From Tetrapyrgos nigripes (Eukaryota > Basidiomycota > Agaricomycetes > Agaricales > Campanellaceae), in NCBI GenBank assembly GCA_013368315.1, contig JAACJM010000071.1:1-64000 (forward strand): 64,000 nt of DNA, given 5' to 3'. Below are positions 1-11,397 of the stretch, piece after piece. The translations under genes and the position numbers were made by a program. The notes below the pieces were generated by a model. It was not told the DNA's origin. It did no database searches and worked only from the letters and a program-made list of their open reading frames with translations. The number at the start of each line of letters is the position of its first letter. The first letter of the stretch is position 1.

Positions 1-2325
1 GTCGAGAATGTTACTAAAGACATCGTCGACAAACTTTTCGAGGGCAGCTGGAGGTGAGATGACGGGAGGATTGGCATTACGCAGAGGACGGATGAAAACA
101 GATTCGACGACGTCGAGGTCTTGGATGTATTGGTCTTCCTTGTGAATGATTTTGTGGATGATACTGTATCCGATATTTTTAACCTCGACTAGGGACAAGG
201 TAGAGGAGCACTCACGTTTGACGATTAATCTCACTTTCAGGCAGTGTCTCCAAGACTTCCTTGGGTACCGTCTCTGGCCAGGTTTTATTCGGAGATAGAG
301 GAGCAGGAGCCTCAGTCTCTCCTCCACCAACTGCGGCTAGTAATGAAAAGCCCTATTAAAGGTCAGATACATAAACACTTCCGACCTCAAGAAAAACTTA
401 CTCTCTTCGGACAATCATTAGCATAACACGGGTCTTCATCCACACAGGTCGGCACATAACACCTTGTAAGCATCGTGACCACACCCGTCGGTAGTTCCTC
501 TCGATAAACGTCCACCACACCGGGCGAAGGGGGTATTGCTGACGAGCTTGATGCCATACCAGAACCGGAAGGTCCTGCTCCTTCTGCATCATCCAAAAAC
601 ATATACACGTCCTCAACACCATCTTGTAAAACTCGTCCTCCCCATTCTACTTCGTAGAAGAACAGCTGGCTCTGCAATGATCGCGCAACTTGAAGAGCAG
701 CTCGGCGATCATTGGTTGAGAACTTGTGATTCAGCGCTAGCTCACGTTGGATAAGCTGTTGAATGGTCGTCTGTGAGTCATCAAGGAAATAATTTTAGCG
801 CTCCAAGATCAATTTTGAATCACCAAGCAGCTTACCACTATATCTTTGCCCGTAAACGCTCGGGATATGGTATACTCCCCTTCACGTGTGTTCCCCTAGG
901 CACCTTATCCTTCAACTGCACCGCTAAATGGCTCAACAAACTGAAGTTGACAAAACTCTCTTCCCCGTCATCATCATATTCCCATTCCCAGGTATAATCA
1001 CCTCTCTCTCTGGCTCGGTCTGACAATCCTGGTACCGATTCCCACTCTCCATTATCCTCGTATCCATTGAGATCCTGGTTATAGTCATCATTTGAATGCC
1101 GATAATTCCGTATATCCCGTAACATGTCCGTCGGTCTACGCACTATATTCGCAGTACCGTTGCTAAGCCCCGAGTCGTCGTAGGCGTAGAGCGGATCAGA
1201 GTAATCCGCAGCTGCAGGTTCAGGTTCTGGCATGCGCTGGACAGGGTACGGATAGACTGCCTGTTGTGAGCGTATAGGCTGGCCTTGCGCATTGACACCA
1301 TTGCTATAAGACCCGACAGAATCTCCACGATAGATGGATGGCATAGAGGGTGAGACATAAAAATCACTTGATGGTGAAGAGGTTTCGACGTGAACAGTAC
1401 GATTGTTCTTGTAAGACTGAGTCGAGGGTGAGGATATTGATGAGCTGGAGGAAGAGTAAAGGTCTTCGTAGCGTTGAGGGGATAGGTACTCGGAGCTGAG
1501 ACTGAGTTGAGGAGCGTGCCCAGAACTTGGCGATCGCTGATAAGAAGATGGATAATCCACCGATTCTGAGATTCTGTGTACACTCGGTACACGGTTCAGA
1601 GACTCCCTGGATATGGAGGGACTACCACCAGCATGCACGGGTGAGGTCAAGCTGCTGGAGGAGGGTGATGTAGAAGGTCGATGGTGAGGGGAAGGGCTGG
1701 CGGGAAGACCAACCGGTCGCGATCCAGATCCGACGGCACCTGGAGGAGCAGGTAATCTGCGAGAGTTCTGCGCATTCACGCTATTTACGCTGCCCGTAGT
1801 TGCTTTCCGCAGAAGGCTGGAAGAGTTACTATACGATTCGGAACTGAGATGACCAGGTCGAACTCCAGGACTTGATGATCGCGATTCCTGGTAAATTTCG
1901 GGTTCAGGCATGGAGATGGAAGGGGGTTTTGTTGGAGACGATGAAGGACGGCCTGGAGTAGGTGGTAAACGACGGACGTTACTGAGACTGCTTCGACCGT
2001 TAGCGGATGGGCCCTCGTGGCCGTGGTTGGACTGTATTCTGTTGCTGCTGGTGCCTAAGTATTTGACGCCGCGTACAATTAAATGATATTGCTCTATACT
2101 GGCTGCAGTAAGATACGCACCAGAAACAGCACTAGACGGAGTCACTGGAGACGGTGAGACATAGTCTGAATCGGAACCGTATACGCTGTATATGCCATCG
2201 AGATCCTTCTCTACACTTGGACCATCTTCTGCAGCAAAGCCGGCCCATACTTCATCGTAGAGAACCTGAAGATCATGGTCGACAGGAGATACTGCTCTTG
2301 GAGGATGGGAGAGAGCAGCGGACAT
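1..2325 (-). CDS. Rho1 guanine nucleotide exchange factor, ROM2/Rgf1-like, 5' part (cut by left window edge)
   Basis: Activator of Rho1-type GTPases in cell wall integrity signalling, acting at the plasma membrane. The start at 2325 opens a Ser/Pro-rich disordered N-terminus of about 400 residues. Next comes a DEP-like region (…FVNFSLLSHLAVQLKDK, then exon 402-770 with FFYEVEWGGRVLQDG), exon 216-336 ending LPESEINRQ, and the first DH residues in exon <1-163 (EDQYIQDLDVVESVFIRPL). Exons: <1-163, 216-336, 402-770, 836-2325; an in-frame 66-nt intron at about 2041-2106 is likely. The rest of DH, and any PH and CNH, lie outside the window. The frame breaks at 854-856: upstream codons read PYPER and downstream codons read TGKDIV in the next frame, as if one T were missing from a T run. 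A paralogue lies at 59448-64000. The family call is firm; intactness is uncertain. Confidence 0.88.
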
Positions 2326-3289
2326 TAGTATGGTGGTAGGTAATAGAGCGTCGTTACTTGATTGATAGAGTAGCCGACGCTCAACGTCGAGGAGAACGGA
2401 AGGAGGAAGAATGAGAGCGTTGTCTAGAACGTTGCCGACACAGTGATCAGCGCGGCATCATTTATATCATTTATATCGTGTCATTGATATCCATCCTCTA
2501 AATTCCGGTCTTCTCTCATCCGACTCTCTGTGGTCCTTACAAGCTTTACAGCTATGGCTAAAGCCACTTGGCTATGCATACGTCTACATACAATTTGTAA
2601 CCTGTCTTCAGTGTCTAGCTACGTATAGTTGGAACGTCTCCCCGATATGAATACGACATCCCAATCAGCTCATCGTCTCTTGATCTACAAAATTTTTTCA
2701 TCGGGTCTTTTTGCGAGTTGAATGCTAACACCGTTTCTCTGATCATGAATGATTCTACCATGTTCACATCATTGTCTGAAAATGATTGCTCCTGGATCTA
2801 CTGATCGCCATATATCCCGGCTCATTCATTGGTTCATCAAAGGTAGAAGAAGCTGATCCATTTTTTGCAAACCGGTCTAGAGTTGTCGTTGCCATCTACA
2901 GCGATCCCGCTTGTACGAGGTATGACTAGAAATTAATAGGCCATCCTCATCTTTAGAAGCCAGCAACTCTACATAGCAATCCCGCTTTCTCATCCCTTTT
3001 TATCCTCTCCGTGGTATTCGCTCATGTACTTCTCCTGATGCGTCTCTGAGAAGTCTTCTGAGTCAAAAGGTCGGATTATGATTGGCTGCTCTGCCCTCGA
3101 CTTCATCAATGTCAGTACGACCTAAGGGAATCGGACGTGGTTCCGGAAAGAATATCGTGGATATAGGCGAACATACGATGACAAAAGTCAGGATCCAGGC
3201 AATCAACCCAGCCATGGCCCAAGAATACATAATAATACAGCATATAGGACACACCAGTCCCGCAATGTCTAATTCCGACGCTCATGCCA
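2326..3289. other. intergenic, no gene seen
   Basis: This holds the promoter and 5' leader of the minus-strand Rho GEF and the 3' flank of the GPI-like gene. Short open frames at 3063-3315 have no homology signal or splice continuity that I could recognise. Confidence 0.5.
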
Positions 3290-4392
3290 TTATATAAATA
3301 GCAATCCAAAAGCAAATAACCCAGGGCACAAGGAGACGAGGAGGTCAGTCAGATACAACGACGTTATACTGGTACCAATGGCAGAATTCTTGTTATTGGC
3401 AGTATCTGAAGGAGAGGAAAAGGATGGTTTTGGTGCAGTTTGTTGTGCGTCAGAGCTAGTAAGAGTACTAGGCGAGATTTCCGGTGTTCCATCGTCAACC
3501 CTGCAGCAGACACGCGGGGTCAGCACACGTCGCACAGAGGGTTGGCACTAATATGGCATGCAAGCCCGTGGATTAGACTTACGAATAAACGATCTCATCC
3601 AACAAAACCAACGACTTTGTCCCATTAACATGACCATTTTGCAACAACAACGTATGAGGGCCTGGGCTCAAACTCGTATTCACGTACACAGGGACATGAT
3701 AATCATACTCAGGCACTCCTGGGGCTTTTTGGACAAAAGTTCCGGAGAGTTGGTTGTCAATGTAAAAAGACATGTCGGAGTCGCCTGTGGGAGATGAGCT
3801 GGTGAGGGCGAGGATGCAGAAGACGTAGATGGCGGTGCCTGATGACAGTAAGATGATTATGAGGAGTAGGTGGAAGGGAGGAAAGGAGCGAAATGAGTGA
3901 GCAGGGAGGATGGAGAGATGAATGAGGATATGTACCGTTAAATGTGACACTGGCGTTCAAAGGCACGTTTGGGAAATCGTTGCTGCCTGGTTGTGGGTTG
4001 AACTGCACGGGTAGGACAAGGGTCTGGGTCAGTAAAAGCCAAAAAGAAACGTCATAAATTTATAATAAAGACAAAACGCAACTCACAGTCCCATCGTGCC
4101 AAGTCTTATCAAACAACTGCGAAACATCCAATCCACTCGCAGTACAACTATCACATTCCCCACCGACATTCCACGCATGACCATTCGTACCATTGGGAAA
4201 GTACTGCACTTTGTTACCAAACGCGTCTGGGAGCGCGTCGTCGATTGTTCTGTTGACGAGGACGGCGTGGACATATGTGGATGAGATGAAGACGCTGAAG
4301 AGACTGAAGAGACTGAAAATTCGAAGACTTGGAGAAAGCCAGAGTGACCAAGACTCAGACCGAGAAGTAGAAGGCCTAGGGATCAGGATCAT
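3290..4392 (-). CDS. secreted/GPI-anchor-like protein with central hydrophobic segment, uncharacterised
   Basis: Four exons join in phase: 3290-3500, 3583-3838, 3936-4023 and 4087-4392, giving 286 residues. The N-terminus has a basic stretch and then a hydrophobic signal (FSLFSLFSVFISSTYVHAVL) before NRTIDDALPDAF. The body has a C-x2-C pair (GECDSCTASG), several N-glycosylation sequons (NGT, NAS, NTS), a hydrophobic stretch (AIYVFCILAL) and a β-rich segment. The C-terminus is Ser/Thr-rich and ends in a hydrophobic tail (CPGLFAFGLLFI), the layout expected for GPI attachment or a tail anchor. It resembles a widespread basidiomycete family of cell-surface proteins without assigned function. I infer location only. 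It is transcribed in the same direction as the TauD gene upstream, with a 554-bp gap. Confidence 0.72.
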
Positions 4393-4946
4393 GACCGCTT
4401 GGATAGCCGGGTGGTTGGATGGGAAAGGGAAGAGAGCTGAGGATGGGCGCTAAGGCTACGTTGATGATCATGAACACTACATAGTACAGCCTGTCATGAC
4501 AAGATCAAAGTGCGTTGATGTCTCCCTTCATAGTGAGCGTCTTTCCTGCAGAATTGGATCCGGAGTAAGAAGTCAATAGGAAACCATAGCATAGAGAGAA
4601 AAGGCCGACAAAAATTCACTCGGACGGCGACGTAGATGATGACCGTGGGAGATGAACTTAACTGGAGACCCGGCTATGTGCCTGGAAGTACATGAGTCGT
4701 CGGATCGTCCAATTGAACTACAGAGCTTTCAGAGTGAGAATGACCGGTCGTCAACGTAGTGGTCAACCCAACTCGTGCGTTTATAGAGACTTAAACGATA
4801 CCCTGTTCGACCTCCACATTTTCTGACTTGCAAACAGGTCTTCAAAACCGGAGTCCCAGCGTTACATTCTACAATCTCTACATTACATACACATCTTACT
4901 TGTTTTCGTTGCTGCACTGTACACATGAAGATTCAACAGCCCTCTC
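4393..4946. other. intergenic, no gene seen
   Basis: This is the promoter side of the GPI-like gene and the 3' flank of the TauD gene. A minus-strand open frame at 4729-4926 lacks support and is not called. Confidence 0.5.
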
Positions 4947-6325
4947 CTAATCATCCAAACTCAACCCATCCAAAGCAGGGATAGGCCTCTCAGCCTGAGG
5001 AGTGATACGAGCACCATGTCGGCGTTCCTTGGAGTCTTTGTAGTCTACAATCGCCGACTGTAGAAATGGGAGGTAACCATGTCAGTAAAACTAGGCAGAA
5101 GACTTCGATAGGACGAGAAACCTCACATGAGCAGTAATCCGGTTATCCCAAAGAACAACGGTGTTGGGCGTCCAATGGACACGAGCCTGGAGGTCACCAC
5201 TCTTATCGATATGATCGTAGAGGAACTTCAGGAGGGTTTCTGAACAACAGAAAAGTAAGCATACGAAACATGATATCGAATAAAAGACACTCCACATACC
5301 GCTCTCCTCCTTCTTCAGCCCCAAAATCCTCCTCGTAAACTGCCTATTCACATAAAGCGCCTCCTCACCCGTAACCGGATGTCTCCTAATCAACGGGTGC
5401 ACATGCTCCACCGGTTCCCTCCTCACGGTCGCACCCCTCTTCCCCGACCTTGAAAAATTGGCCTGCTCAACCCCCGAATGCACTGCCTTCAAGGTTCTCA
5501 AAAACGCTACAAATTGAGGAGAAAGTTTCTTTAAGGTGGATACTTGCGAGGTGAAAAGCGTGTCTCCTCCGGTGGACGGTTGAGCGATGAGGAAGAAAGT
5601 GGTGAGACCGGGAGGTTGACGTTCGTAGGAGACGTCGCTGTGCCAGGAGGTGGAAGTGATGCTGTCGTCGATTTCAAAGTTGAAGGTACTGTTGGCATCA
5701 CGGTAGACGAGATGGATTTCGGGGTAGTTTTGGGGATGGCCGGAGGTTGGGTGGATGTGGAGGCTGGGAGAAAAAACTGAGAGTGTGTTGTGACTATGCA
5801 GCTGGTTGGTACTCACCGACCAAAGTGTCTACCCCACTCAAGGTAGAAGTCTGGGCCAGCATCGATGAAATCTGCTTGGTCTCTGAACACCATAAGACCT
5901 CGACGAGCGACCTGGGATTTGCATCATAGACTCTCAGAACGTTTTCGAAGGGGAAAAAAAAAACGTACCTCCAGAGCAAGCTGGTCTCGTCCATCCGAAT
6001 CCAAAGTACGAAGATCAACACCATGGACTTCTGTACCCAAATTTGGCGTCAATTCCACGATACTCGTAGCATTGTCCAAAAAGGCACGAGGGTTGGGATG
6101 GTTCAGAGCACGAGCACCAGGATCATTATGTTCGAATGGCGTCAATGGAGGGTAGCGGTCTTCTGAGAAGTGAGGAAGGAGGTGGGCATAACGATACTCT
6201 TCCTGTACGGCCTGACCCCGTTCATCTACGTTCGCATTAGCTCGGAGCTTCAAGCCGGGGTTGGCATTGGCATTGGCGTCCTTTTGGTGTTGTTGTTGTT
6301 GGGTTTCAGTGGCTGTCGTCGACAT
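4947..6325 (-). CDS. TauD/TfdA-family 2-oxoglutarate/Fe(II)-dependent dioxygenase
   Basis: Predicted non-haem Fe(II), 2-oxoglutarate-dependent oxygenase of the taurine/sulfonate dioxygenase group. Members release sulfite from sulfonates or oxidise related substrates; the substrate here cannot be read from sequence. Exons 4947-5057, 5127-5239, 5300-5763, 5817-5911 and 5969-6325 join in phase to 379 residues. The iron facial triad is visible: the HxD of WHSDVSYE at about residues 192-194, and the distal His in NRITAHSAIVDY near residue 343. The 2-oxoglutarate-binding Arg follows in RRHGARITPQ. LTPNLGTEVHGVDL and GLMVFRDQ are typical N-terminal blocks. The donor at 5126 (GTGAGG) was preferred over the following GTTTCT because only it keeps the TAHSAIVDY motif in frame. 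The length is normal for fungal members and there is no signal peptide, so the protein is probably cytosolic. Confidence 0.93.
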
Positions 6326-7123
6326 CTTTTGGCGTTTGTACAGTTCGCTGGTGGTTGGTGAGCGATGAGGACATTTTTCTAGAGTACAAGAGATTTATAT
6401 ACATACCGTGAGGCTTCCAAAGGTTCGTCATTATTTCGCAATCATAGACTTCAATGGTCATAGGTTCAAGTCATGAAGTAATCGGGCTCTGCAATGGGGA
6501 TATCTGTTTCCACGGCTGAGCACTGGATACTTTTACCTCTATGAGACCGTGAACAGGAAATGAACAGGAAACAGTTGGACGGAAGAACCAAATTCCGGCC
6601 CTATATGCAGAATACGAGGCTTGATTGTTCCAAATGGTTTCGACTTCCTAGTTTATGAGTGAGCTCTGAGCTCTTTCCAAGTGGTGAAAAAGATTTGTGG
6701 TTCCATAGTGAGGCAGGCTGTTACCGTGAGTGGCAGTCGTAGATGGTGCTGGAAGAAAGCCTGGGTATGCTTATAGATAGACCGCAGGAAATTAAAGTGG
6801 AAGGTTCAGAGCACAGATGACCTGGCCGCGGTCGTGGGGATCGCCTATTGGCAGGTGCAGAGCTTCTCGTGTTTGGACCAGAGATATTTTCGGGGTCTTT
6901 ATAATATTTCTTGCTATCAGATTCTTCGAATTCAGGTTGACGGTCAGTCGTGCTCATCAAGTACTCATAAAGCTGACAAATGACGCGGCTAGAAAAAATT
7001 AGGCGCCCAGCTCCTCTTCAGCGTTCATGATCTGACTCGCACTACCTATCCTTCTTTGACGACACTTCACGCAAGCTTTATCTTTCAATATCTCCTACGC
7101 AATCTACAACCCGAGTCTTTAAG
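6326..7123. other. divergent intergenic region
   Basis: About 0.8 kb separates the divergent TauD and NOPCHAP1-like genes and should hold both promoters. I see no gene; the open frames at 6721-7002 lack coding support. Confidence 0.5.
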
Positions 7124-8389
7124 ATGGACATAGACGGGCGCAACCCCGATGGTGCCCCTAGTCAACCCAGTGCAGGTAGTGGACAACAACAGAGTAGTGT
7201 CGAGATGCTGGAAGTGGAGGATCAGGATCAGAGAGCTAAGAGGTTTCGTGAGCTATATTTTTTCTTTGCAATGCTGCGTGGATGCTGAGAGAAGAGTCGG
7301 TTTTGCTTTTGTTGCCATTTCAGAATTCATGTTTGAGAGAATGAACGCCTCTTCCACTGCTTCACGTACCCCAACGAATGTACCAGAGTTCAAATTTGAC
7401 TTTGGCGAGCGCAAGACTTTTGCTGTTCCTCCGTCTCAACGTAGGTTCCCTGATCCACTTGTGTCTTCAAGATACTAATTGGACTCTTTGTTTTTCTTCG
7501 AATTCTATTTAACCTTTTTATGCATGGACGATACACATTCCACTTGCTCTGCAACGGTCGCCTCTACTGGGTCTCCAATCAAACTCCATCTTTGCTCCGT
7601 CCCCATGTCCATCTCACTTCCGCAGTCTTATCCCGTGTACAAGCCTTCCTTCCTCAAATGGAGGCATCCAACGCCCTCTTGGCCCAGAAAGCACAAGCTG
7701 ATCCTACTAGTGTGGACATTGAACACGTTGAGAATGGTACGGAGAGATACATTGAGATGGTGAGTATCTATGGCTGTCAACGAGAGATTTGCCATTTAGG
7801 GTGTTGGTCGCGTCAATGGTCGCATGCTTCTATAAACGCCCCTTTAACTTCTACTTTTCTTTACTTATACCCGCTTTTCTTTCGCTATTGTACGTTTATA
7901 TGACGATTTACTGACTCTATTATATCCTAGAATCTCGGCCTCGGCGTTTTCGAGACTAAGAAGGCTCCTTCAGACGAAGATACGGAAATGTCCTCCTCTG
8001 ATTCATCCTCCTCCTCCATGTCATCCTCTGATTCCGACTCCAACTCTGCCACTTCTTCGACAAGCTCAAGCTCGGACTCGGATGAAGACGAAGACGAATG
8101 GGACCCGGATCAAATCCTTTCCTTTTTCCTTCCCTCACGTCTCCTGAGACATAACTCGGATTCGAGCAATGGTTCTATGGATTCCGAAGAAGGATTACCC
8201 GAGGCAAAGGCGAGGAGGCTGATTAGTCCTCTTCCAAGGAGGACTTCGTCGGCGAGGAACAGGGAGGTTGAGCTGCTGAGGCACCAGCACCAGCGGGAGG
8301 CAGAGAGGCAGCAGCCGAGTATTGTGGTTTTGGGAGAAACCGAGTCAGATTCGAAGGATTGGGAAGATGGAAATGGAATGGTGCAGTGA
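7124..8389 (+). CDS. NOPCHAP1-like (DUF4598) protein, probable box C/D snoRNP assembly factor
   Basis: Exons 7124-7247, 7324-7440, 7626-7759 and 7931-8389 join in phase to 277 residues. The recognisable core is LLSRVQAFLPQMEASNALL, then NGTERYIEM joined across an intron to NLGLGVFE, which matches the conserved end of the DUF4598 domain. Known members bridge NOP58 and the R2TP chaperone in box C/D snoRNP assembly. Downstream is a long Ser/Asp/Glu tract (about residues 145-180, 'SSSSDSDEDEDEWDPD') and a basic C-terminal tail, fitting a nuclear or nucleolar protein. The acceptor at 7625 was chosen because it keeps phase and starts at the conserved helix; a 5'-extended exon 3 is open but unsupported. 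The family call rests on two short motifs. Confidence 0.62.
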
Positions 8390-8903
8390 AATGTTTCGCT
8401 CCTTACCTCAAGTGTTCCTTTTCTTTCCTTTTTCGCCATTGCTGGTCACGTTCGGCCTATGTACTTGTTTTCTTCGCTGTTACCACGTTCACTATGGACG
8501 CCTCCTTCATCATTCTCACTCACATCCTCTGTCCCTCATTTCTCTTCAGAGCTCCAGTTCTACTACCGTTGACACTACCGTCACCATTCTTTCTTTCTAT
8601 TCTCTTTCTTCTCTTTCTTTGTTGACTCGTTTGTCCACAGTTTTGTGTTGCGTGTGTGTTGGTGTCAGTGCATGTGTTTTGCGACGATGATGTTCAGTAT
8701 TTCCTGGCTACTTTAGCTACTATGTTACCGTTATCTTACCGCCATATGCTTGGGCTACTACGTACAATCACAGTGTATCCCAAGCAAATGCGGTTCTTTC
8801 CCTGCTCAGTTGCACCTAATTCGAAAGACAAATTCGATGCGTCATACCGTGAGAGCAGTCTTATAACTCTCCTCAAAACACCATCCTCAACTAGTCTTTA
8901 GCC
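8390..8903. other. intergenic, pyrimidine-rich
   Basis: This is the 3' flank of the NOPCHAP1-like gene (CT-rich, 8400-8640) and the promoter of the UBX gene. Open frames here are artefacts of the CT-rich composition. Confidence 0.5.
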
Positions 8904-10602
8904 ATGGCAGGCGACAAAGAAACACTTATTAGCATGGGTTTTGACTCTGCCCGCGTCGAATGTTAGTTTTCTACTTTCTTTGTTTCCTGGAGGACTCTTT
9001 GCCGTTCGGTTCTGGATCGTTGTTCGTAAATGGACCTGGATTTCGTATTCTCTGAGTTTCTGCTTTCTGAATCGCGTTATAATCTTTCTTTCTTTCATTC
9101 TACAGGGGCTCTCAAAGCAACGGGAAACCGAGGTCTTCAACCTGCTATGGATCATATCCTCGAAAATGAATCAAAACCTGTTCCTAGTATGGACTCTGTT
9201 TCGGAATCAGCTCCTTCGTCCAATGCGATGGATGTCGATGATGAGGAAGATATGGAAGCATTAAAGGATTTGGGTGTTGCTGCTGCCGGGGATGTAGAGG
9301 CGAAGGTATGTGATCTATTTCGATGTTTCTTATTTTGTTTTACTGAATACGTTCATTATCGCGTCTCTAGAGCATCAAATGTTCACAATGTGGAAAGATA
9401 TTCAAGAACACTGCTCTGGCCAACTACCATGCTGAGAAGAGTGGTCATGATCAGTTTGAAGAGTCGACTGAAGAGGTAAGTGCAGTGGTCTCATCAGCCA
9501 TTTTTGTATGTAGTTAACATGCCCCTGTTTTTGTCACGCCGAAACAGGTGAAGCCACTAACAGAAGAAGAGAAGAAGCAGAGGTTGGAAGAGCTACGTGC
9601 CAAAATGATGGAAAAGAAAGCAAAGAAGGCGGAACAAGACGCGATTGAAGCCAAAGCTAATGAGAATATCAGGAGAAAGCAGGGCAAGGTGTGTGTCTTT
9701 GCGACCTCGCTTTCGGGATAAGATTTCGACCTCTTGGTCTCTAGGACGTCCATAAGATAAGAGAAGAGCTTCAAGCGAAGGAAGCGATCAAAGAAGCTGA
9801 ACAAAAACGAAGAGGTGCGTTCATAAACAAAACAATCATCATTCCCTCTTATTGACAGTTCTTCTCCCCCCCGCCACCCTTCACACACAGATAAGCTGGA
9901 AGACGCAAAAGCCCGAGCAGCAATCAAAGCCCAAATCGAAGCAGATAAAAAGGCTCGTGCCGATAAGGCTGCACGTGAAAAGGCTTTGAGGGAGGGTCGT
10001 CCGATTACTGATGCTCCTGGGACATCTGACCCCGCGAATCCTGGACCAGCAGCAGCGGCTTCTGCTTCGTCTGGTGTTGCTGGGAAGGATTATGCGGAAA
10101 CGCGTTTACAGATACGTATGTCGACGGGTGGGCAACCTTATACTACAACCCTGTCTAGTGATTCGCGTGAGTCATTTGGTGTTTCCTTACTTAGCTTGAT
10201 ATCCTTGCTTACTTGCTTTCCATACATGCTATTGATCATCGTCAATTTCACACCGCAACACTAGCTCTTTTGGCCGTAGCGGAGTTTTTGGCGGGGCAAA
10301 CTCTCAATGTAGACGTCGAAACAGTCTCTTTCGCGCAACATTTCCCGAGGTATGTCGAGTATTTCAAACCTTCTTCAGCATTTTGCGTCCTTTCATTTCG
10401 ATATGATCCTTTATTTACCACATCATGCTAACTTGGTCTGTTTTGTTTGAATAGAAAAACCTTCTCTCGCTCGGACTTTTCGAAGTCGCTCCGGAGTCTA
10501 GGGTTGACGCCTTCCGCAGTATGTCGCTTTACATTTTGGTCTTTCATACCGCCGGTGTTCTTGATTCCGTTTGTATCGTAGGTTCTCATTGCGACTCCCT
10601 GA
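8904..10602 (+). CDS. UBA-zinc finger-UBX domain protein (UBXN1/SAKS1-like Cdc48 adaptor)
   Basis: Predicted adaptor linking ubiquitylated clients to the Cdc48/p97 ATPase. Nine exons join in phase (8904-8961, 9106-9305, 9371-9475, 9548-9688, 9745-9814, 9891-10166, 10265-10349, 10455-10518, 10582-10602), giving 339 residues. The UBA domain is at about 3-45 (LISMGFDSARVEWALKATG, with the MGF loop). A C2H2 finger lies at about 90-112 (CSQCGKIF…HAEKSGH). A long Glu/Lys coiled coil covers about 120-215, followed by an Ala/Ser/Pro linker. The UBX domain is at about 258-338, starting ETRLQIRMSTGGQ and ending SLGLTPSAVLIATP. The final coding exon is only 21 nt. The whole architecture is present and no frame break was seen. 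Confidence 0.93.
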
Positions 10603-11397
10603 AATGGGTTTGACGAGTCCCGGTTTCTTGGAATGATATCATCAGCGGGAAGTTGTCAAGTTATGTTGGAGACTCCGAGTGTATTGTGCTGAAGCAGAAG
10701 GAAGCAGAAGTGCTGCCAATGTTCACGAAGCATCAAACGAGAAGAACGAAGATCTGGTCTGGGCTCTGATAGACTGCGCTAACGTCAATTGAAGTCGAAA
10801 AGATGTTGTACGACTCAATGTACTACGGCATGTATTTTGTATGGTGTGACATGATGTCTTTGAAGTTTTTGAAGTTTTTGAAGTTTTGGTTGACCATCCC
10901 TTGAATGGTTTTTTGAGGTTTTGAAGATTTGGTTGGCGGTTGTGAAAATAAGGAACAGGTCCTCGTGCCGAGGAGGATCTAAGCCTTTTTCATACGCTGC
11001 CCGTTCGTTCCTGTGGAGTGCCACTGCTAGAACGTACCTAGAGAGACGCCGACCTAGAGACTGCCTTTCTCGCCTATGGCAATTCCAACTTCGTTCAAGA
11101 TCGGTCCCTGCATTACGTCCAGCCTGACAGTTGTATGCTGGCCAGGCGCGTCAGTTCAAGTTCTTCCAGCTTTCTGTAGACCGGGGATACGACGGCCCCC
11201 AAGTGAATGATGGTAGTTCTGGGCCTAAGAAGCTGCTCTCAAAATTTTGTGACGAGCTGACTGACATGACACTAAAGGACGGCGTCAATATCGGGTATCT
11301 AGTAGCCATTCTAACTGTTACTTAGTACAACATGGATATAGTACAGAATAAAGAAATCTAGGAATCGATTCTGGAGCATTTTGATGAGTACGCTCTA
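10603..11397. other. intergenic between convergent genes
   Basis: No gene was recognised. A short tandem of 'gaagttttt' lies at about 10860-10888, and its mirrored form shows as a run of short repeats on the other strand. The rest is the 3' flank of both neighbours. Confidence 0.45.

Noticed and set aside
3063..3315. hydrophobic minus-strand frames that might extend the GPI-like gene
   Set aside because: The gene already ends at 3290 with a normal hydrophobic GPI-type tail; the extra frames do not join in phase.
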